64,000 bases of DNA. Origin: Linnemannia schmuckeri (taxonomy: Eukaryota; Mortierellomycota; Mortierellomycetes; Mortierellales; Mortierellaceae). Shown here piece by piece: positions 21,309 to 33,687 of this stretch. The notes beneath the pieces were generated by a model. The model saw only the letters and a program-made list of their open reading frames with translations, made no database searches and was not told where the DNA came from. How positions within the stretch are numbered: position 1 is the stretch's first letter; every line of letters begins with the position of its first letter. Made by a program: the position numbers and the translations under genes. The stretch spans positions 1,436,912 to 1,500,911 of the forward strand of contig JANATG010000017.1 in assembly GCA_029449235.1 (NCBI GenBank), read 5' to 3'.

Positions 21309-22924
21309 TTACTTTCGCTTTGGAAAGGAGTCGGTCAACACCCTCCTTCGCCATGCATCTGCTATTGAGGTCTTCCGCATCGCGAATCCCTCGTTCAGCA
21401 GCGTCAAGATCCACCAGGTTCTCAGCTCGGCTCCCAAGTTCGCGATTTTTGATGTCTTCCCGAATAATGCAACGGCGCATGGTGGGACAATAACCAGCCT
21501 TGTTTGCATGCGGCGTATGATGTTAGTGAGGGCTGGGCTTACACCTCTCTCGGGAGATTTTGTTGCACAATCGGAGGAATCCTCCGGCTGGATATCGTAT
21601 CTACCATCAATGGCAAGCCAGAAAGTGCCTTCGTCCTGGGAGACAGTTCACACCTCCAACCAGTCACCCGAAAGTTCTCTAGAGCGCCAGAGGTCGTCAA
21701 TACCGTTTGGATGATGGCGCTCGCGACATGAGCGCAGTGTGTCAGCTCACTTCGTCAAAGTGTCGATAAATGTCGTGCCAAAGCAGCAATCGCTCGCTCC
21801 ATCTCCAGGTCAGTGGCATGGCAGCAATAAACACTCTTCAGTCGACCCACAGGAAGGATCTCCATAATTCTCATCAGGCACAGTTAGAATGCCTTTGTGG
21901 GAAAGAAAAATTCTGGATAAGGGGACACAGCTCGCCCAAAGTATCGAGGGCAGACTCGGCACCGTGGACAAAACTGCCGAGATAGGGTACCTCGAAAGTC
22001 TCGATTGCAGGACAGTGCTCCAAGGACGAGTTTGGTGACCGGTGCCACTTCGAGACGAGTCGTTGCAGAGAGGAGGAATCTCTTGAGGCGGAATAGCAGC
22101 TCTGTTAGCAGAAGCGAGGGTCTCTGGCCAAAGTCCCAATCTCTCATCACTGAATCGATAAAAGACTCGGTTTCATGTCCTTTGCCATCAATTGCAAGTT
22201 CAAATCGACCAAGGGCCTCGGGCAGTTGAAGAAGAGGGTTTCGACTGTTTGGCAATTATGTTACAAGTTTGTCTGCGTTTCCAAGCGCTAGGCCCTGAGA
22301 CGTATCAGCTGTAAGATCATCCTGCATAGATCTTGAACCGGTTGAGGAGATCTAGGTTTAGCTGTGTACACTCCAGATGGGTCAAGGTCGCACTGTTGAA
22401 TCGAACTAGCCATATATTCAATGAAGGTGTTTGTCGCGATTATAGGCTGATAATCACATCGTAGATTTTTCATAGAGAAGTCTTCAGACATGCTGTAAGT
22501 CGAGTCAAACAAAGATGAGGTGAAGGCGTAGGCACAAGTAATACGGGAAAGGGGCTCATGTCACTCCAATCCTTGTGTGAGAGAGCATCTATCACTATTG
22601 ACTGATGAGCAGATGCAAGTAATTCCGCGTTGAAATAAGTTCAGAGGCAATTGAAGAAGTACCAAGAAAACTCGGGTCCCCAGGAAATAGTGCGGATAAA
22701 ATCAACGTACTTAACAAGCGCTTACAATCATTCGGGGAGTTGAGAAGGCGAGTCAAGAAGGTGTGGTTGTCGAGGTCAAGTGATTGCCAAAACAGTGGAG
22801 CACAGATTGAGTGAAGGGTACGATTCGTCCGTGCCATTCGAACCAGATCGATTCTTGAGAGAAATGGGAGAAGAGCAGAGACCGATTCTGGAAGCGAGAA
22901 GAATGTGTCGCACGCTGTGGCCAT
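21309..22924 (-). pseudogene. Decayed F-box/LRR protein gene 1
   Basis: The ATG at 22924 begins an F-box-like domain: SLPESVSALLPFLSRIDLVR, then NRTLHSICAPLFWQSLDL. The frame stops at about 22595. Leucine-rich stretches continue on the same strand in changing frames: LNIWLVRFNSATLTHL near 22420, then EHCPAIETFEV and LGELCPLIQNF near 21900-22010. A further open stretch reaches 21309. Family members are substrate-recruiting subunits of SCF ubiquitin ligases. Several frame changes and stops make a functional product unlikely. Confidence 0.6.
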
Positions 22925-23269
22925 CAGGGAGGTCCGAGGCAGTTGTAAATGAAGAGAAAGAAAGTAAGTGAGTAGGAAGGGGCAAGCGAGTGGACGAGAG
23001 TCACTCGTGTCGTTGTGCGCGCGGCGTGTGCACCACTTGACTATCCAGAAACAGTCGCCTCCATTTAAGCCATCGCCGTCATTTTTTCGCCCAACATGTC
23101 CAACGGTGTCGATTTTGATGTTATGATATGGACGCGAGTTTATTATCCTCCCAGACTGTCTACTACCAATGCCAATGGTTTGGTTGATATCCAATAATAA
23201 TATGCATTTTTATTCTCGTCTGCAACTCACACCTCGTCCTTCTCCAGTGCCCATGCCCTGCATACACGC

Positions 23270-24600
23270 AAGTCACAACGATTCTTCACTCAATATTATC
23301 CTTCAAACAGTCTGATCAAGTTCCAGTCCAGGTCGCTTGGTCTGCAGCGTTCTCAAGTGCTCGTGAACGGGACTCCAACTCGTGAAATGGTCATGTCTCT
23401 TACAAGTAAATGTCGCACCTTCAGAGCAGCCAAATTCTCCACAAACCAATCAACTTCCTGCTCACCCAACCTCGCCTAAGCGTCCTTGTGTGTCCAGACA
23501 AAAGATCTTCGAACTTCCCGGAGTTTAGTCAATTCTGAGAGCTTTGATATGTATCCAAGCTGTCCCTTGTCCGGGTCTCCAAGAGCCAAAAGTCCAGGCA
23601 GATAGGTATCTGCTGGAAGGAGTTCCCATGAGCGATTGTATCTAGAAAACCGTTCTTCAGCCTTCAAATTCAACATGTCCAGATAAGACAATGAGCCAAT
23701 CTGAGTATATAACTTTTCGAGATCTTGTCAATCCTTGTGATCGTTCAGTGTTCATGTATCCTTGCTCTGGTCAGCCAGAAACTTGGCAGTCCTGCCATAT
23801 GTTGTAATCCAAAGAGCAGTTTCCAGTTAGCGCAGGTTTTCACAGGCCCACTCATACTAGACGGCGTGTAGAAAGAGTAATGAGGCATTGCCTTGAAGTC
23901 CACTGCCAGTTACCATGGAAATTTCCAGAGCAATGCATGATGTCAAAATCGCCTGAATGACTCTATTTTGGATATAAGAGCAGTGGGTCAACTCAATCCG
24001 TCGGAAGATTCTCGAATATTGGGTCAGAGCAGCAATCATTGCCTTGGGGTCAAGGAGGCGATGACGGTAGCAGCAATAACCCTGCAACGGCTTCTCCGGA
24101 ACAGCGTTCATAACCATATTTTCTCCGAGGCAGTAGTTCGAAAATGAAAGGTCCGAGATTGTGTGGGCCTAAGTCGCTGATCGAGTCAATAAGAGATTTT
24201 ATGTCAACAAAGGAAGTTGTTGAGAAAGGGTAACTGAAGGGATGCGACTGCAGGACAGAAATTGGGGACGGATCGGAAAGCCGGAATTATTTCCCGCTGA
24301 GAGACATAGTCTTACAAAGATCCCAAAAACCCCGAGATAACAAGTCCAGCTGCAACATGTCTGAACAAGCAAAGGTTCGGTCGTTGAGTCGCGCAAGCCA
24401 CAGGAGCTGGTGAAGCTGGCGGTCGTAATTGAATTATGCCACCTCTCTGGCAGGAGCTCGTCCGTGGGAGATCTTGTTAGATATCCGAAAAATCTTCCTC
24501 TCGCAAGGTCGCTGACTAAAACGTCCATATGATGCAAGAAGGCCTTGCCCAAGCTGAAAAGCAAGGCTCGAAGCGATCATTAGTTCCTGCCTGGTCAAGA
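23270..24600 (-). pseudogene. Decayed F-box/LRR protein gene 2 (C-terminal part)
   Basis: Minus-strand fragments in several frames resemble the LRR part of the same family: a segment at 24480-24320 with a Trp/Cys-rich LRR pattern, one at 24117-23857 (IAALTQYSRIFRRIELTHCS), and a terminal piece at 23691-23476 (LGYISKLSELTKLREVRRSF) followed by WFVENLAALK. Stops separate the pieces and no F-box start is visible upstream. It lies in tandem behind gene 1, so a tandem duplication followed by decay is likely. Confidence 0.55.
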
Positions 24601-25457
24601 GAAGGGGGACATGGTTACCGTTGAATAGCCCGAGACCACATTTCGTCCGTCAATTTGGTCTTTATTCTTTTCGATACCACAATTCAGCAGCAGCAAGAAA
24701 AGAGGCAGGCGCTTCTGGTCTCCGTTCAACGGCATGTTGTGTCCGTCATCCGGGTCTTCAAGCCCCTTCGGCTGTTGTGCCGAAGCCGACCATTCACAAT
24801 GAAGACACGGCTTATGAAGGTTGCCAAATACGCCACTTACCACAGGGGAATCGACAAGGTCATTCAGAGTCCCGGATGTGTCGACCGCTGGACCCCTGGT
24901 AGGATCAGGCCATCTTTTTTGATATTCGCGCAAGGAAAGGTTTTTCCCCCCCCACCAGGCTTTCTTAAAACTATTGAAGAAGGTATTATTTCTGTTCATA
25001 GCGTCTACTGTTTTTGCACTTGGCCACTACCCTTGGCATAGATATCTGTGACTGCATATACTCTAATAGGGAAGTGACGGTTTATCGGTTGGAGAGGGAG
25101 CAAATGAATTCGCCTCGTCGCAGATATCGATTGGCTGGATGAACAGGCGGGCCAGGGGTGTGCGAAATTATCACAAATGTTGGAAGCACCAAAAGGAGTA
25201 CGACGAAGAACCAATGACAAGGAAGAAAAAGAAAGAAAGCGCCATCATCTTCTCTCTTGACTCTTTTATTCACTCTTCTTCGTTCAAGCAGGATCTCGGA
25301 CAGGAAGGCTACATCTTGACTTACTCGACAGCAGCAGCCAACAGAGGACACGCAAGAGACCCACATTTCTTGTCATCATCAACTCCAAAGAGCAACTCTC
25401 ATCAAACAACCCAACAAATACGTACTACGCGTCAACAGGAGCAAAGGAAGCATCATC
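24601..25457. other. Gene-free stretch upstream of OST1
   Basis: Contains open frames on both strands around 24600-25000 that match nothing I recognise. From about 25250 there is a likely OST1 promoter and CA-rich leader leading to the ATG at 25458. Confidence 0.4.
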
Positions 25458-27787
25458 ATGCGTCTCACAACAACAACCACTCTCGTGGCAACCATCATCG
25501 CCGCCCTCTCTCTGACCACCTCCTATGTCCACGCAGAAGAGTTCTGGTCCGAGCAAGATGTACCCATCGTGCCCCAGACCTTCAAAATCACCAACCTCCT
25601 GCGAACGCTCGACCTGTCCAAGCCCATCATCAGAGAGATCACCTCGGCCGCTGTCCAGAACACTCACGCCGACCAGGACCAGACTCATTATTACTTTCCC
25701 GTGGATCAGGCTTATTCCGATAACTTGGCTTTTATTTCTGCCGAAAATCGAAAGACCAAGGAGGTTCTTGAGGTTGTTAAGGACGAAGAGTTCTTCGACG
25801 CGTAAGTTTCTCTATTTTCACGTTGGCTGTTGAGTTGTTGGATCAATTTTGCTTATTGGTGGTGGTGTGTCGTTGTTGTTGTTGCAGGTGATTGTAGTAG
25901 GAACTACCATGTCTTTAGACTAACGCTGGTGTTACTTTCTTCCTCCTCCTCTTCATCCTTCCCTTCCTTTCACTGCCTTCACTTCTGGCAATTCTTTGTG
26001 TTCTACATTCATGTCCTCTTCTTCCTCCCCCACCTTTTCCTTGTCTTCTCTCACTTCTTCTTCGTCCTTCTCTTCTTTTCTTTCTTCCTCCTCGTCTTCT
26101 TGTCCCACTACACACTCAAACACGAAACGAGAATAGTCAGTTCCAGTACTACAAGATCAAGTTGGCGACTCCATTGCCTCCCGGTGAAAAGGTCCAGATT
26201 ACCGTCCGCACCTCCCTCACCAACCTCATCCGTGCCTTCCCCACCCATGTTGGACAGGCCGAAAAGCAAAAGTTTGTCTTCTTTGGCAACCCCTTTGCTC
26301 TCACCGCGTACCCCGCCGTCAAGCAGAAGACCACCGTCATGTACGTTCTTTTTTTTTGTGTGTTCAGGATATGATCATCAATGGACCTGAACACAGGACA
26401 CCATGCCTTTTATTTATTTTGTACTCAGGACACGTCTATTGCCCTCCTAGGGCCCGGAGACAAAGCACTGTACTGTTCATTTTTGTTATTTCCTTCGATT
26501 CTTTCGTATTCACGATATTCTAATTCATCCTCTCTTTGATCAAAGTTATTATTTCCCTCTGAATTATCTTCACACAGAACGCGATTCTGCTCTAAATTTA
26601 ACATCTCTCTTTTTTTTCCTCTTCTACCACAAAACAGTACGCCTAACAATGTGTTGGAGGTCCATGAGCACCCCGAAGAGGTTGATGTGGTGATCAAGAA
26701 CAACCAGGTGATTTTGGGACCCTACAACGACGTCAACTCTTTGGAGCATGGAATTTTTGAGGTCCAGTACGAGTTGACCGGCGCCATCCCCCACATCCGC
26801 CGCCTCCGTCGCGAGATCGAGGTCTCCCAGTGGGGCAATAACCTTGCCGTCGAGGAGCACTACAACTTTGTCAACCGTGGTGCCGAGTACGTCCGCTTTG
26901 TTGCTTTTGTTAGGAAACCTGTTTTTGCATGTATATTGCTATTGTCGTGACACGTCAGAGCGTGTACTAATCCCTTCTACATCTTCTGTCTAAAATAATT
27001 ACATCAGGTTGAAGGGACAGTTCAGCAGAATCGACTACCAGCGCAACCCTATGGGAATCCGTGAGGGCAACGGCGCATTGGGCTTCCAAACAAAGATCCC
27101 CAAGTTGGCACGCGACATCTACTACCGCGACGAGATTGGCAACATTTCGACTTCGGCCATTGCTCACCAGCCCGACCATATCCAGTTGATGCTCAAGCCC
27201 CGTTTCCCACTTTTCGGTGGCTGGAACACCACCTGGTACATTGGGTACAACACTCCTTTGGATGGATACTTGCGCAAGATTGCTGGAACTGATAAGCATA
27301 TCCTCAAGGTCCCTGCCATCTCGCCCATGCCTGACACCACTTATGAGGATGTCGAGATCCGTGTCGTTCTGCCCGAGGGCGCCAAGTATGACTTTGTCTT
27401 TTTGTTTTTCGTTTTTGTCATGGCTATTTCCTTGTTCTTATCAGTTCAGTTGAATGGCTGAGAGACTTTATTAACCGTTTTTTCTTTACTTTTTTACTTC
27501 CTATCAAAAGGAATGTGAAGGCGGTGTTGCCATACGAGGTGGACGAGATTGAATACTCGACGACAAAGACATACATGGACAGCGCTGGACGGTCGACGGT
27601 GACGATCTTGGCAAGCAACTTGATTGAAGACCACGCACAGGATCTCTTCATCGAGTACGAGTTCTCCCAGACGTCGTATCTGACCAAGCCCCTTGCTGCT
27701 GCTACCATGATCATGGCCATCTATGCCACCTCGATTGTTTTCTCTCGTTTGGATTTCAAGATTGGCGGTTCTACTTTGAAGAAATAG
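25458..27787 (+). CDS. OST1: Oligosaccharyltransferase subunit OST1 (ribophorin I)
   Basis: Five exons (25458-25801, 26137-26340, 26638-26886, 27008-27385, 27511-27787) give 483 residues, close to yeast OST1. Residues 1-26 are a signal peptide. The lumenal part carries family blocks: FKITNLLRTLDLSKP at the start, LAVEEHYNFVNRGAELKGQFSRIDY, and GWNTTWYIGYN. One TM helix (PLAAATMIMAIYATSIVFSR) sits near the C-terminus with a short cytoplasmic tail ending in KK. OST1 is a core subunit of the ER complex that transfers the lipid-linked glycan to Asn-x-Ser/Thr. Intron sizes are 335, 297, 121 and 125 nt. It converges on homocitrate synthase. Confidence 0.95.
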
Positions 27788-28245
27788 AGCCGAGGAGGGT
27801 TACATGTTCAGGTGAACTGTAGTAGATACTCGTAGAGACAAGTGGTTGGCGGCTGGGGTCTAACTGAGTCCCAGCAGTTTGAAATATAAAGAGATCTTTC
27901 ATCTTTCCACTCCTGCTGTCTAAGACATTCCTTTACTATATTTCTGTCGTTTTTTAGTTGCTAACCATGGCATTTTGTTGATGCTATTATCGTCTCATGT
28001 CTTGGCCCTTTCATGAATAAATTAGATATGCTTGCGATTTGTAATTAGGCAGACGAGTAAAATGAAAAGAAAAGCCGCAACTGTTGCTGTTTGCTTGTGT
28101 GTTTATTTAGAACCACTACTGTACAATCGAGTCTGACGCTCGTTATTTTTTTGCATAAAGGTATGGAAAAGGAGAGGAGAAGAAAAAGGATGCCGGTGAA
28201 CATGCAGAAGGAATCAATGAAAAAGAAAAGAGAGAAAGAGCCAAT
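27788..28245. other. Convergent 3' intergenic region
   Basis: 458 nt between the OST1 and homocitrate synthase stops; it must hold both 3' ends. No further feature seen. Confidence 0.5.
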
Positions 28246-29813
28246 TTAGGCGGCAACGGCCTTAGGAGCAGCGGCAATAACCTCATCGGGCAAGACCAGC
28301 AACTGCTCAATCGCCGAATGATCACCAGCGACCTTGTAAGCATGGAAATTCCTCAAAAGCCCATCAACATCCTCCATCGACTGGTTCTTAATATCAGCCA
28401 ACTTCTTGATCTTGCCTGTAATGGCCTTCAAATCGTCATCCGACAAGGCCAGTCCAAGCTGCTCAGCACGGTTTTTGACAGCGTTCCAACCCGTGAGACG
28501 GTGTCCGATCGAGACATAGCGGGTCATGCCAAAGACCTCGGGCTTCAAGATCTCATATGTGGCAGGGTTATTCAAGATGGCCTTAGCGTGGATACCGGCT
28601 TTGTGGGTGAAGGCGCAGTAGCCGGTGATACAGTTGTTGAAAGGGACTTGGATCTCGACGGCGTCGGCGATGAGGTTCTCGAGGTCGCGGAGTTTGTGGA
28701 GCTGGTACTTGGATGCAACGTAGTCAGGGTCGACGGTGAACATGCGGGCAATGAGGTTTCCGATGGGGGTGATGCCATTGCGTTCGCCGATGCCCAGGAC
28801 GGAGGTGTCGATGTGTGTTGCACCGGCTTCCAGCGCTGCGTATGCGTTTGCCGTTGCGCATCCCGTATCTATTTTGGATGTTAAAGTGGATGGATATGTG
28901 GGTGAGTAAAAGTACGTACATGACCGAGGGAAGATAAAGATTAGATGGATGTACGTGGAATTAAGCATTGGATTCATAGGTGATCGAAATGTGACTGTCT
29001 TATTTGGACCGTGCCCAATCAGCCATCGCGATTAAAGGGAGAAACATATCGAAAAAATATGCACTCAAGATAATCATCTAGGGTGCACCAACAGCAAAGG
29101 AGGGAAGGATGCACCAACAGCAAAGGAGGAAAAGGCTTACCGTTATGGAAGTGGCACTCGATGTCGGTGGTGGGCTTCAAGACAGAGCGCAGAGTCTTGA
29201 CAAGGTCATAGACCTGGCGAGGGTTGGCACATCCAACAGTGTCGGCAATACCAACACGGTTCACACCCAGTTGATCAACAGCCTTGTACAGGTTCAACAG
29301 ATCGACCAGATCCGAACGGAACGAATCCTCAGACGAGAAGCGGACCTCAAGACCCTTGGACTTGACATAGTTGATGACCTCGGTTGCATCCTTGATAATC
29401 CGCTCCATATCCTTGCCGTGCGAGAACTCTCTCAAGTACGAGGAGGTACCAATGACGACATCCAAGCCATCGACACCCGTCTCACAGGCAATTCGGGCAT
29501 CGTCCATATGGCAGCGGACATGGGTCAAGATCTTGGCCTTCAAGCCCAGGTTGGCAATGGCGATACAATCGAGACGGGACTGTTCGGAGGCGGCGGGGGA
29601 GGTGAGTTCGATGTACTCGACTCCAAAATCGTCGAGGGCCTTGGCGATTTCAATCTTCTTGGCAGTGTCAAAGAAGGCGTTGGCGAACTGCTCGCCCTCA
29701 CGGAGAGTGGATTCGATGATGGACCAGTTTGTGAGGCGGGACAAGGAGTCGGTATACTTGGGCGCATAGGGGCTCGACGAAACGTTGGCGATTGGGCTTG
29801 CGTGTGGTGGCAT
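28246..29813 (-). CDS. LYS20: Homocitrate synthase
   Basis: Two exons (29813-29141 and 28868-28246) encode 431 residues. The intron (28869-29140) splits the Asp codon of the metal-binding HFHND motif. The DRE-TIM metallolyase signature [10 protein letters not shown] is at about residues 34-43, and the C-terminal [14 protein letters not shown] block is intact. The enzyme condenses 2-oxoglutarate and acetyl-CoA to homocitrate, the first step of the fungal alpha-aminoadipate lysine pathway, and is normally feedback-inhibited by lysine. No N-terminal organelle signal is obvious. The symbol follows the yeast LYS20/LYS21 orthologs, which cannot be separated here. Confidence 0.95.
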
Positions 29814-30609
29814 CTTTGCTTTATTGTGTGTGTGGTGAAGGTGGTTGTTGTTGGTTGTTGGTTGTTGGTTGGTGATGAGTGAGTGAAGGTGTGTTGGTGA
29901 AGAGAGGATGAGAGGGAAAGATCGAGACTGAGTCGTGTGTGTGGTGTTGAAAAAGTGTGAAGGATAAGAAAATAGAAAAAGGGAAAATGGGAAGAAGGAT
30001 TCGTTTTATAGGAGAAAAAGACTAAGGGATGAAGATATGACAAAAAGAGGCAAGAGGACACCGAAGCAATCAATCAAGAGTAGAGATGGATAGATATGAT
30101 ATGGATTATGAACAAAAGATAATTTATTTCCATGTGTATGGACTAGATATGTGTGTGAAATGGAGCGTGTGTGTTCGATCTGTGTGTGTGATTGTATTGG
30201 TAACAAGCACATGGGATCGTCTACTTTTCTCCAACTCTCTGCCTATTCTTCCTGTCTCTCCACTCCATAACATAAGAGAGATTTATGAGTGGAGGTGAGT
30301 TGGAAGTGACAAAGTAGAGTATCTTCCTCGTGCTGGACCCGTGTAAGAAAAAATGAATTTTTTGTGAGCGAATTGAAGGGGACTGATGCGATGTGATGCG
30401 ATGCGATGTGATATGACTGTTGAAGGACAAGGGGTGAAATCTTGTTCTCTTTTTTCTTTGTTTCCATAGATCCTCACACCATGGAACATGTAATCAGATC
30501 CATACACACAGACACGTACTTCTTTACTACTCTGTCAATTAATGAGTTGCGTTGCCACATCCTCTCCTTGCCCTCCGTTGTTTCTCCCCTCTCTTCTCGT
30601 GCTCAATTG

Positions 30610-30643
<34 letters not shown>

Positions 30644-31555
30644 CAGTCTCTTTCCCTCGTTCACAGACAGGGGTCAACAGATGCGATAAAAAACATATAA
30701 AAGGGGCTGAGATCCCCTTTTCTCCCTTTTTTTTATTGCCGCTGCTGTGGTTGCATGATGGATTGATTCGACACTTGACCCATTTGATTAATGGCTCTTT
30801 CGTAGCATGTGGAACGAACATTTTGTCTACTGTTAGAGCGAATGTAATTTTTTTTTCGTTTCTTTTCTACCGCACGTCTTCCTTGATCGTGTCTATCGGA
30901 GTAGTCGCTTTACTTTCTTATATTTTTGGTTGCGGTAGCTCGATAACATAGAGAGAAACATATATAAAAAAAAGTGAGCAACTAGTCCACGCACACCCCG
31001 CAACGAGGTCAGTCGTCCATCATGTCATAACAATAACAATGCGTGTGTATGTGTGCTTTGCCCAGCTGGGCTTGTTTCCCCACGACTCCTTTTCCTTCCC
31101 CTCCCCTTCGTCTCTCTTTTTTTTCTTCTCCGAAAATACTGCAACAGGACTGTGTCACTTGCAGACAAAAAATCCGAAGAGGGGTCTGCGATGATCTGCA
31201 TAATGAGTGATTAATGAAAAAGAGCAGTCTTTATCACTCCTGCCATCTGATTGGCTGATGTAATATGATGATTTCCTTTCATTATTTTTTGTTTTGCCAC
31301 CAAATCATACTTGACACCATACACCACCACTTTCTATGTTAATTGTTACATGTGCGTGCATGCTTCAGCTACCAAAGTGAGTGTTGTTGTTCTTCTTATA
31401 TGGCCTTGAAAAGATTTTTATTCACAATGACGATTGACGATCTTTCCATTTCTGACGGTGATGGTACTGCTGTGTTTTCATGGTTATTCAAGTGGCTCTA
31501 ATTGTTTGAATTCATGTACACCTTACTCTTGTGAACTATAGAATTATAACTACGC
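29814..31555. other. Gene-free stretch with an A30 tract
   Basis: Promoter side of homocitrate synthase, then low-complexity DNA with an A30 run at 30610-30639. ORFs here are short and mostly track simple repeats (for example GATGCGATGTGAT near 30390). No gene supported. Confidence 0.5.
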
Positions 31556-32055
31556 TCACGAATAGGCATCACTGTCGCCACACTTTGTTAACACGCACAT
31601 CAAATCCTCGACGTCTACGTCAAAGGCCGAATTATCGGTTGCTTTGTGCCCTGGATCGCCAAGGTACTGCGCCAAGGCGATCGACGCGCACGGGTCGTGG
31701 GAATGGCATCGATGGCTGCTACCCTGGACCGCTTTCGAGGTATCGTCGTCATTGTTGTTGTTGTTGTAGTTGGTGACTCTGGTTGTGGTGGTGGCGCAGA
31801 GTTGTTGTAACACTCGGCGTAGAACCCGTCGAATTTGGAGCTAATCTTGGTAAGTCCCTCGGAGAAGCATTTGGGCGGCTGGGGATTGGAAAATGTCGCT
31901 GTTGAAGTCCACGTCCTTGTGAGTGTCTTGGAAGGATTCCTTGGGTTTATGACACCTCTCGTGCCGAGTTGTAACGCGTCGACTGAAGTGAGGTGTCAAA
32001 TGGGCAGAGCTACGAGGAGAGCAATGCAGGCAAGGGAATAGCTTCGAATGGTCAT
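31556..32055 (-). pseudogene. Small secreted protein gene, frame-broken
   Basis: The ATG at 32055 opens a signal-like leader (MTIRSYSLACIALLVA) that stops after 19 codons. The following minus-strand DNA keeps protein-like sequence in shifted frames: ESFQDTHKDVDFNSDIFQS, then SSKFDGFYAECYNN, an AAC/ACA simple repeat, and a final frame with SSHRCHSHDPCASIALAQYL that stops at 31556. The pieces together look like a cysteine-containing secreted protein interrupted by at least two shifts, one of them near the trinucleotide repeat. Undetected short introns are an alternative. Confidence 0.45.
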
Positions 32056-33687
32056 TTCGGGAGTACAAAAGAAGAGTGATTTTAAGAAAATTTTGATATT
32101 GTTTGATGTTGTGTTGTGACAAGAACGAAAAGACAAGAGGAGGGAAAAGGAAACAAAAGAATGAGGGAAGGAAAAGTGGTGAAATGCGTTTTCTTTTGAG
32201 GATGATCCAGCGTGGTTTTTGTACACAAGATCTGATCCTGTTACTTGTTTCCATCTTGGCTCGGCCTCTTTTTACATTTTTTATCCTTCTCTCCTCACAT
32301 ACTCTTCGTATGCAAGCCTTTACTATTTTTTTTTTTGCTTGTGCATATTATCTCTTTGTCCCCTTGCCAGGATCTCGGTCGGATCATCAGCAACCTCTCT
32401 CTTGTCTTGAATCTTCTTTCAGTCGCTATTTTCACCATTCTTTGTCTTTTTGAAAGGAAAGAAAAGGGGAAAAGGAAAGAGAGGGAGATTCTATGTGGTG
32501 TTTATCAAAGGATCCATTGTTCGCCTTTTCTGATTTTTTGGTGGATTGGTCACGTGCGTCTAGGTCCACAAGAACTAATTCGCGTGAGGGTGTGCACGTT
32601 GCTTGATTGAAGGAAATGATATGCCACATCGAACGGCGAGGGGCGTGGTGCAACCACAGCTGGGTATTGGAGCAACCGAAGATGTACACAATATGAATAT
32701 GTCGAATCGATATGTTGTTGCATGCCCCATTCCTTGTTCGTCGGTTATTGTGGTTTTTTTTTATCAGATGAGTATGAGGAAGTTGGCGGTCGAACATAAA
32801 CCAACATCCATATCGACCACATCAATGACAACAACAACGACGACGAGAGAAGTGATATGGCAGCATCTTCTCTATCCTTCTTGTCATTTTTGTTCTTTTT
32901 TTTTTGGTCTTGTTAGATAGATCGATGTGCTGAAAGGCGTAGAAAGCAATTGTTTTCTTGTCTTCTGACCTGTCTATCTGCTGTGCATCCATCTTGCTTT
33001 TTTTGTTGCTCTTCTCTCTCTTTTACTTATACGGTAGATGGTCAATACCCCCCCCCCTTTCTTACTTTCGATTGGAGATGAAAAGATGATATGGATGCTT
33101 TGAGCAGATGCGATGCGTATACAACAAGTAAGGCCTGCAAAGAGAGAGAATTGAAAGAAAAAGGTAAAAAGGGCACGAGACGAAGAGGAAATGGGATTCG
33201 TTGTAGATAGATGTCTATGTGTGTACAGCATGCATGATCCATCACGGATAATGCCCAATAGGTCTGTGGATGTGGCTGTTGCTTTCTTTCCAATCGATCG
33301 AATGTGTATGATACATCTCCCTTCATCGCCCTTCTTCGCCCGCGGAACGAAGTACGGCGACGAAAGAAGAAAAAATGGATGTAGTATGCGTGTGCCAAAG
33401 GGAAAGGGACAACAGGGGCACAAAAGAATCGGAAGGAGACAGAGAATGAGTATTTAATCCGTGCGCTGTGTGTGGTGTTCGCTCTTCTTTCCTTTCTTTC
33501 TTCACCAAACAACACTTTCTCCTCCACACTCTCCATTCATTTCTTTCTCTTCCTTCCCTCTCATTGCATCTTGCATCATTACCTTCTTTGCTTGCTTTTC
33601 ATTCCATTCCTTTCCACTCACAAACTCATTCCTTACTTTCTTTTTGCATTGCCCCTTGAACACAGAACACTTGGCCATTCAAAAGAC
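32056..33687. other. Gene-free stretch upstream of the SPX gene
   Basis: Pyrimidine-rich leader DNA just before 33688 and an AT/T-rich spacer before it. Small ORFs overlap on both strands without recognisable content. Confidence 0.5.

Noticed and set aside
24621..25041. Overlapping open frames on both strands upstream of OST1.
   Set aside because: No domain, no codon or splice support, and no way to choose a strand.
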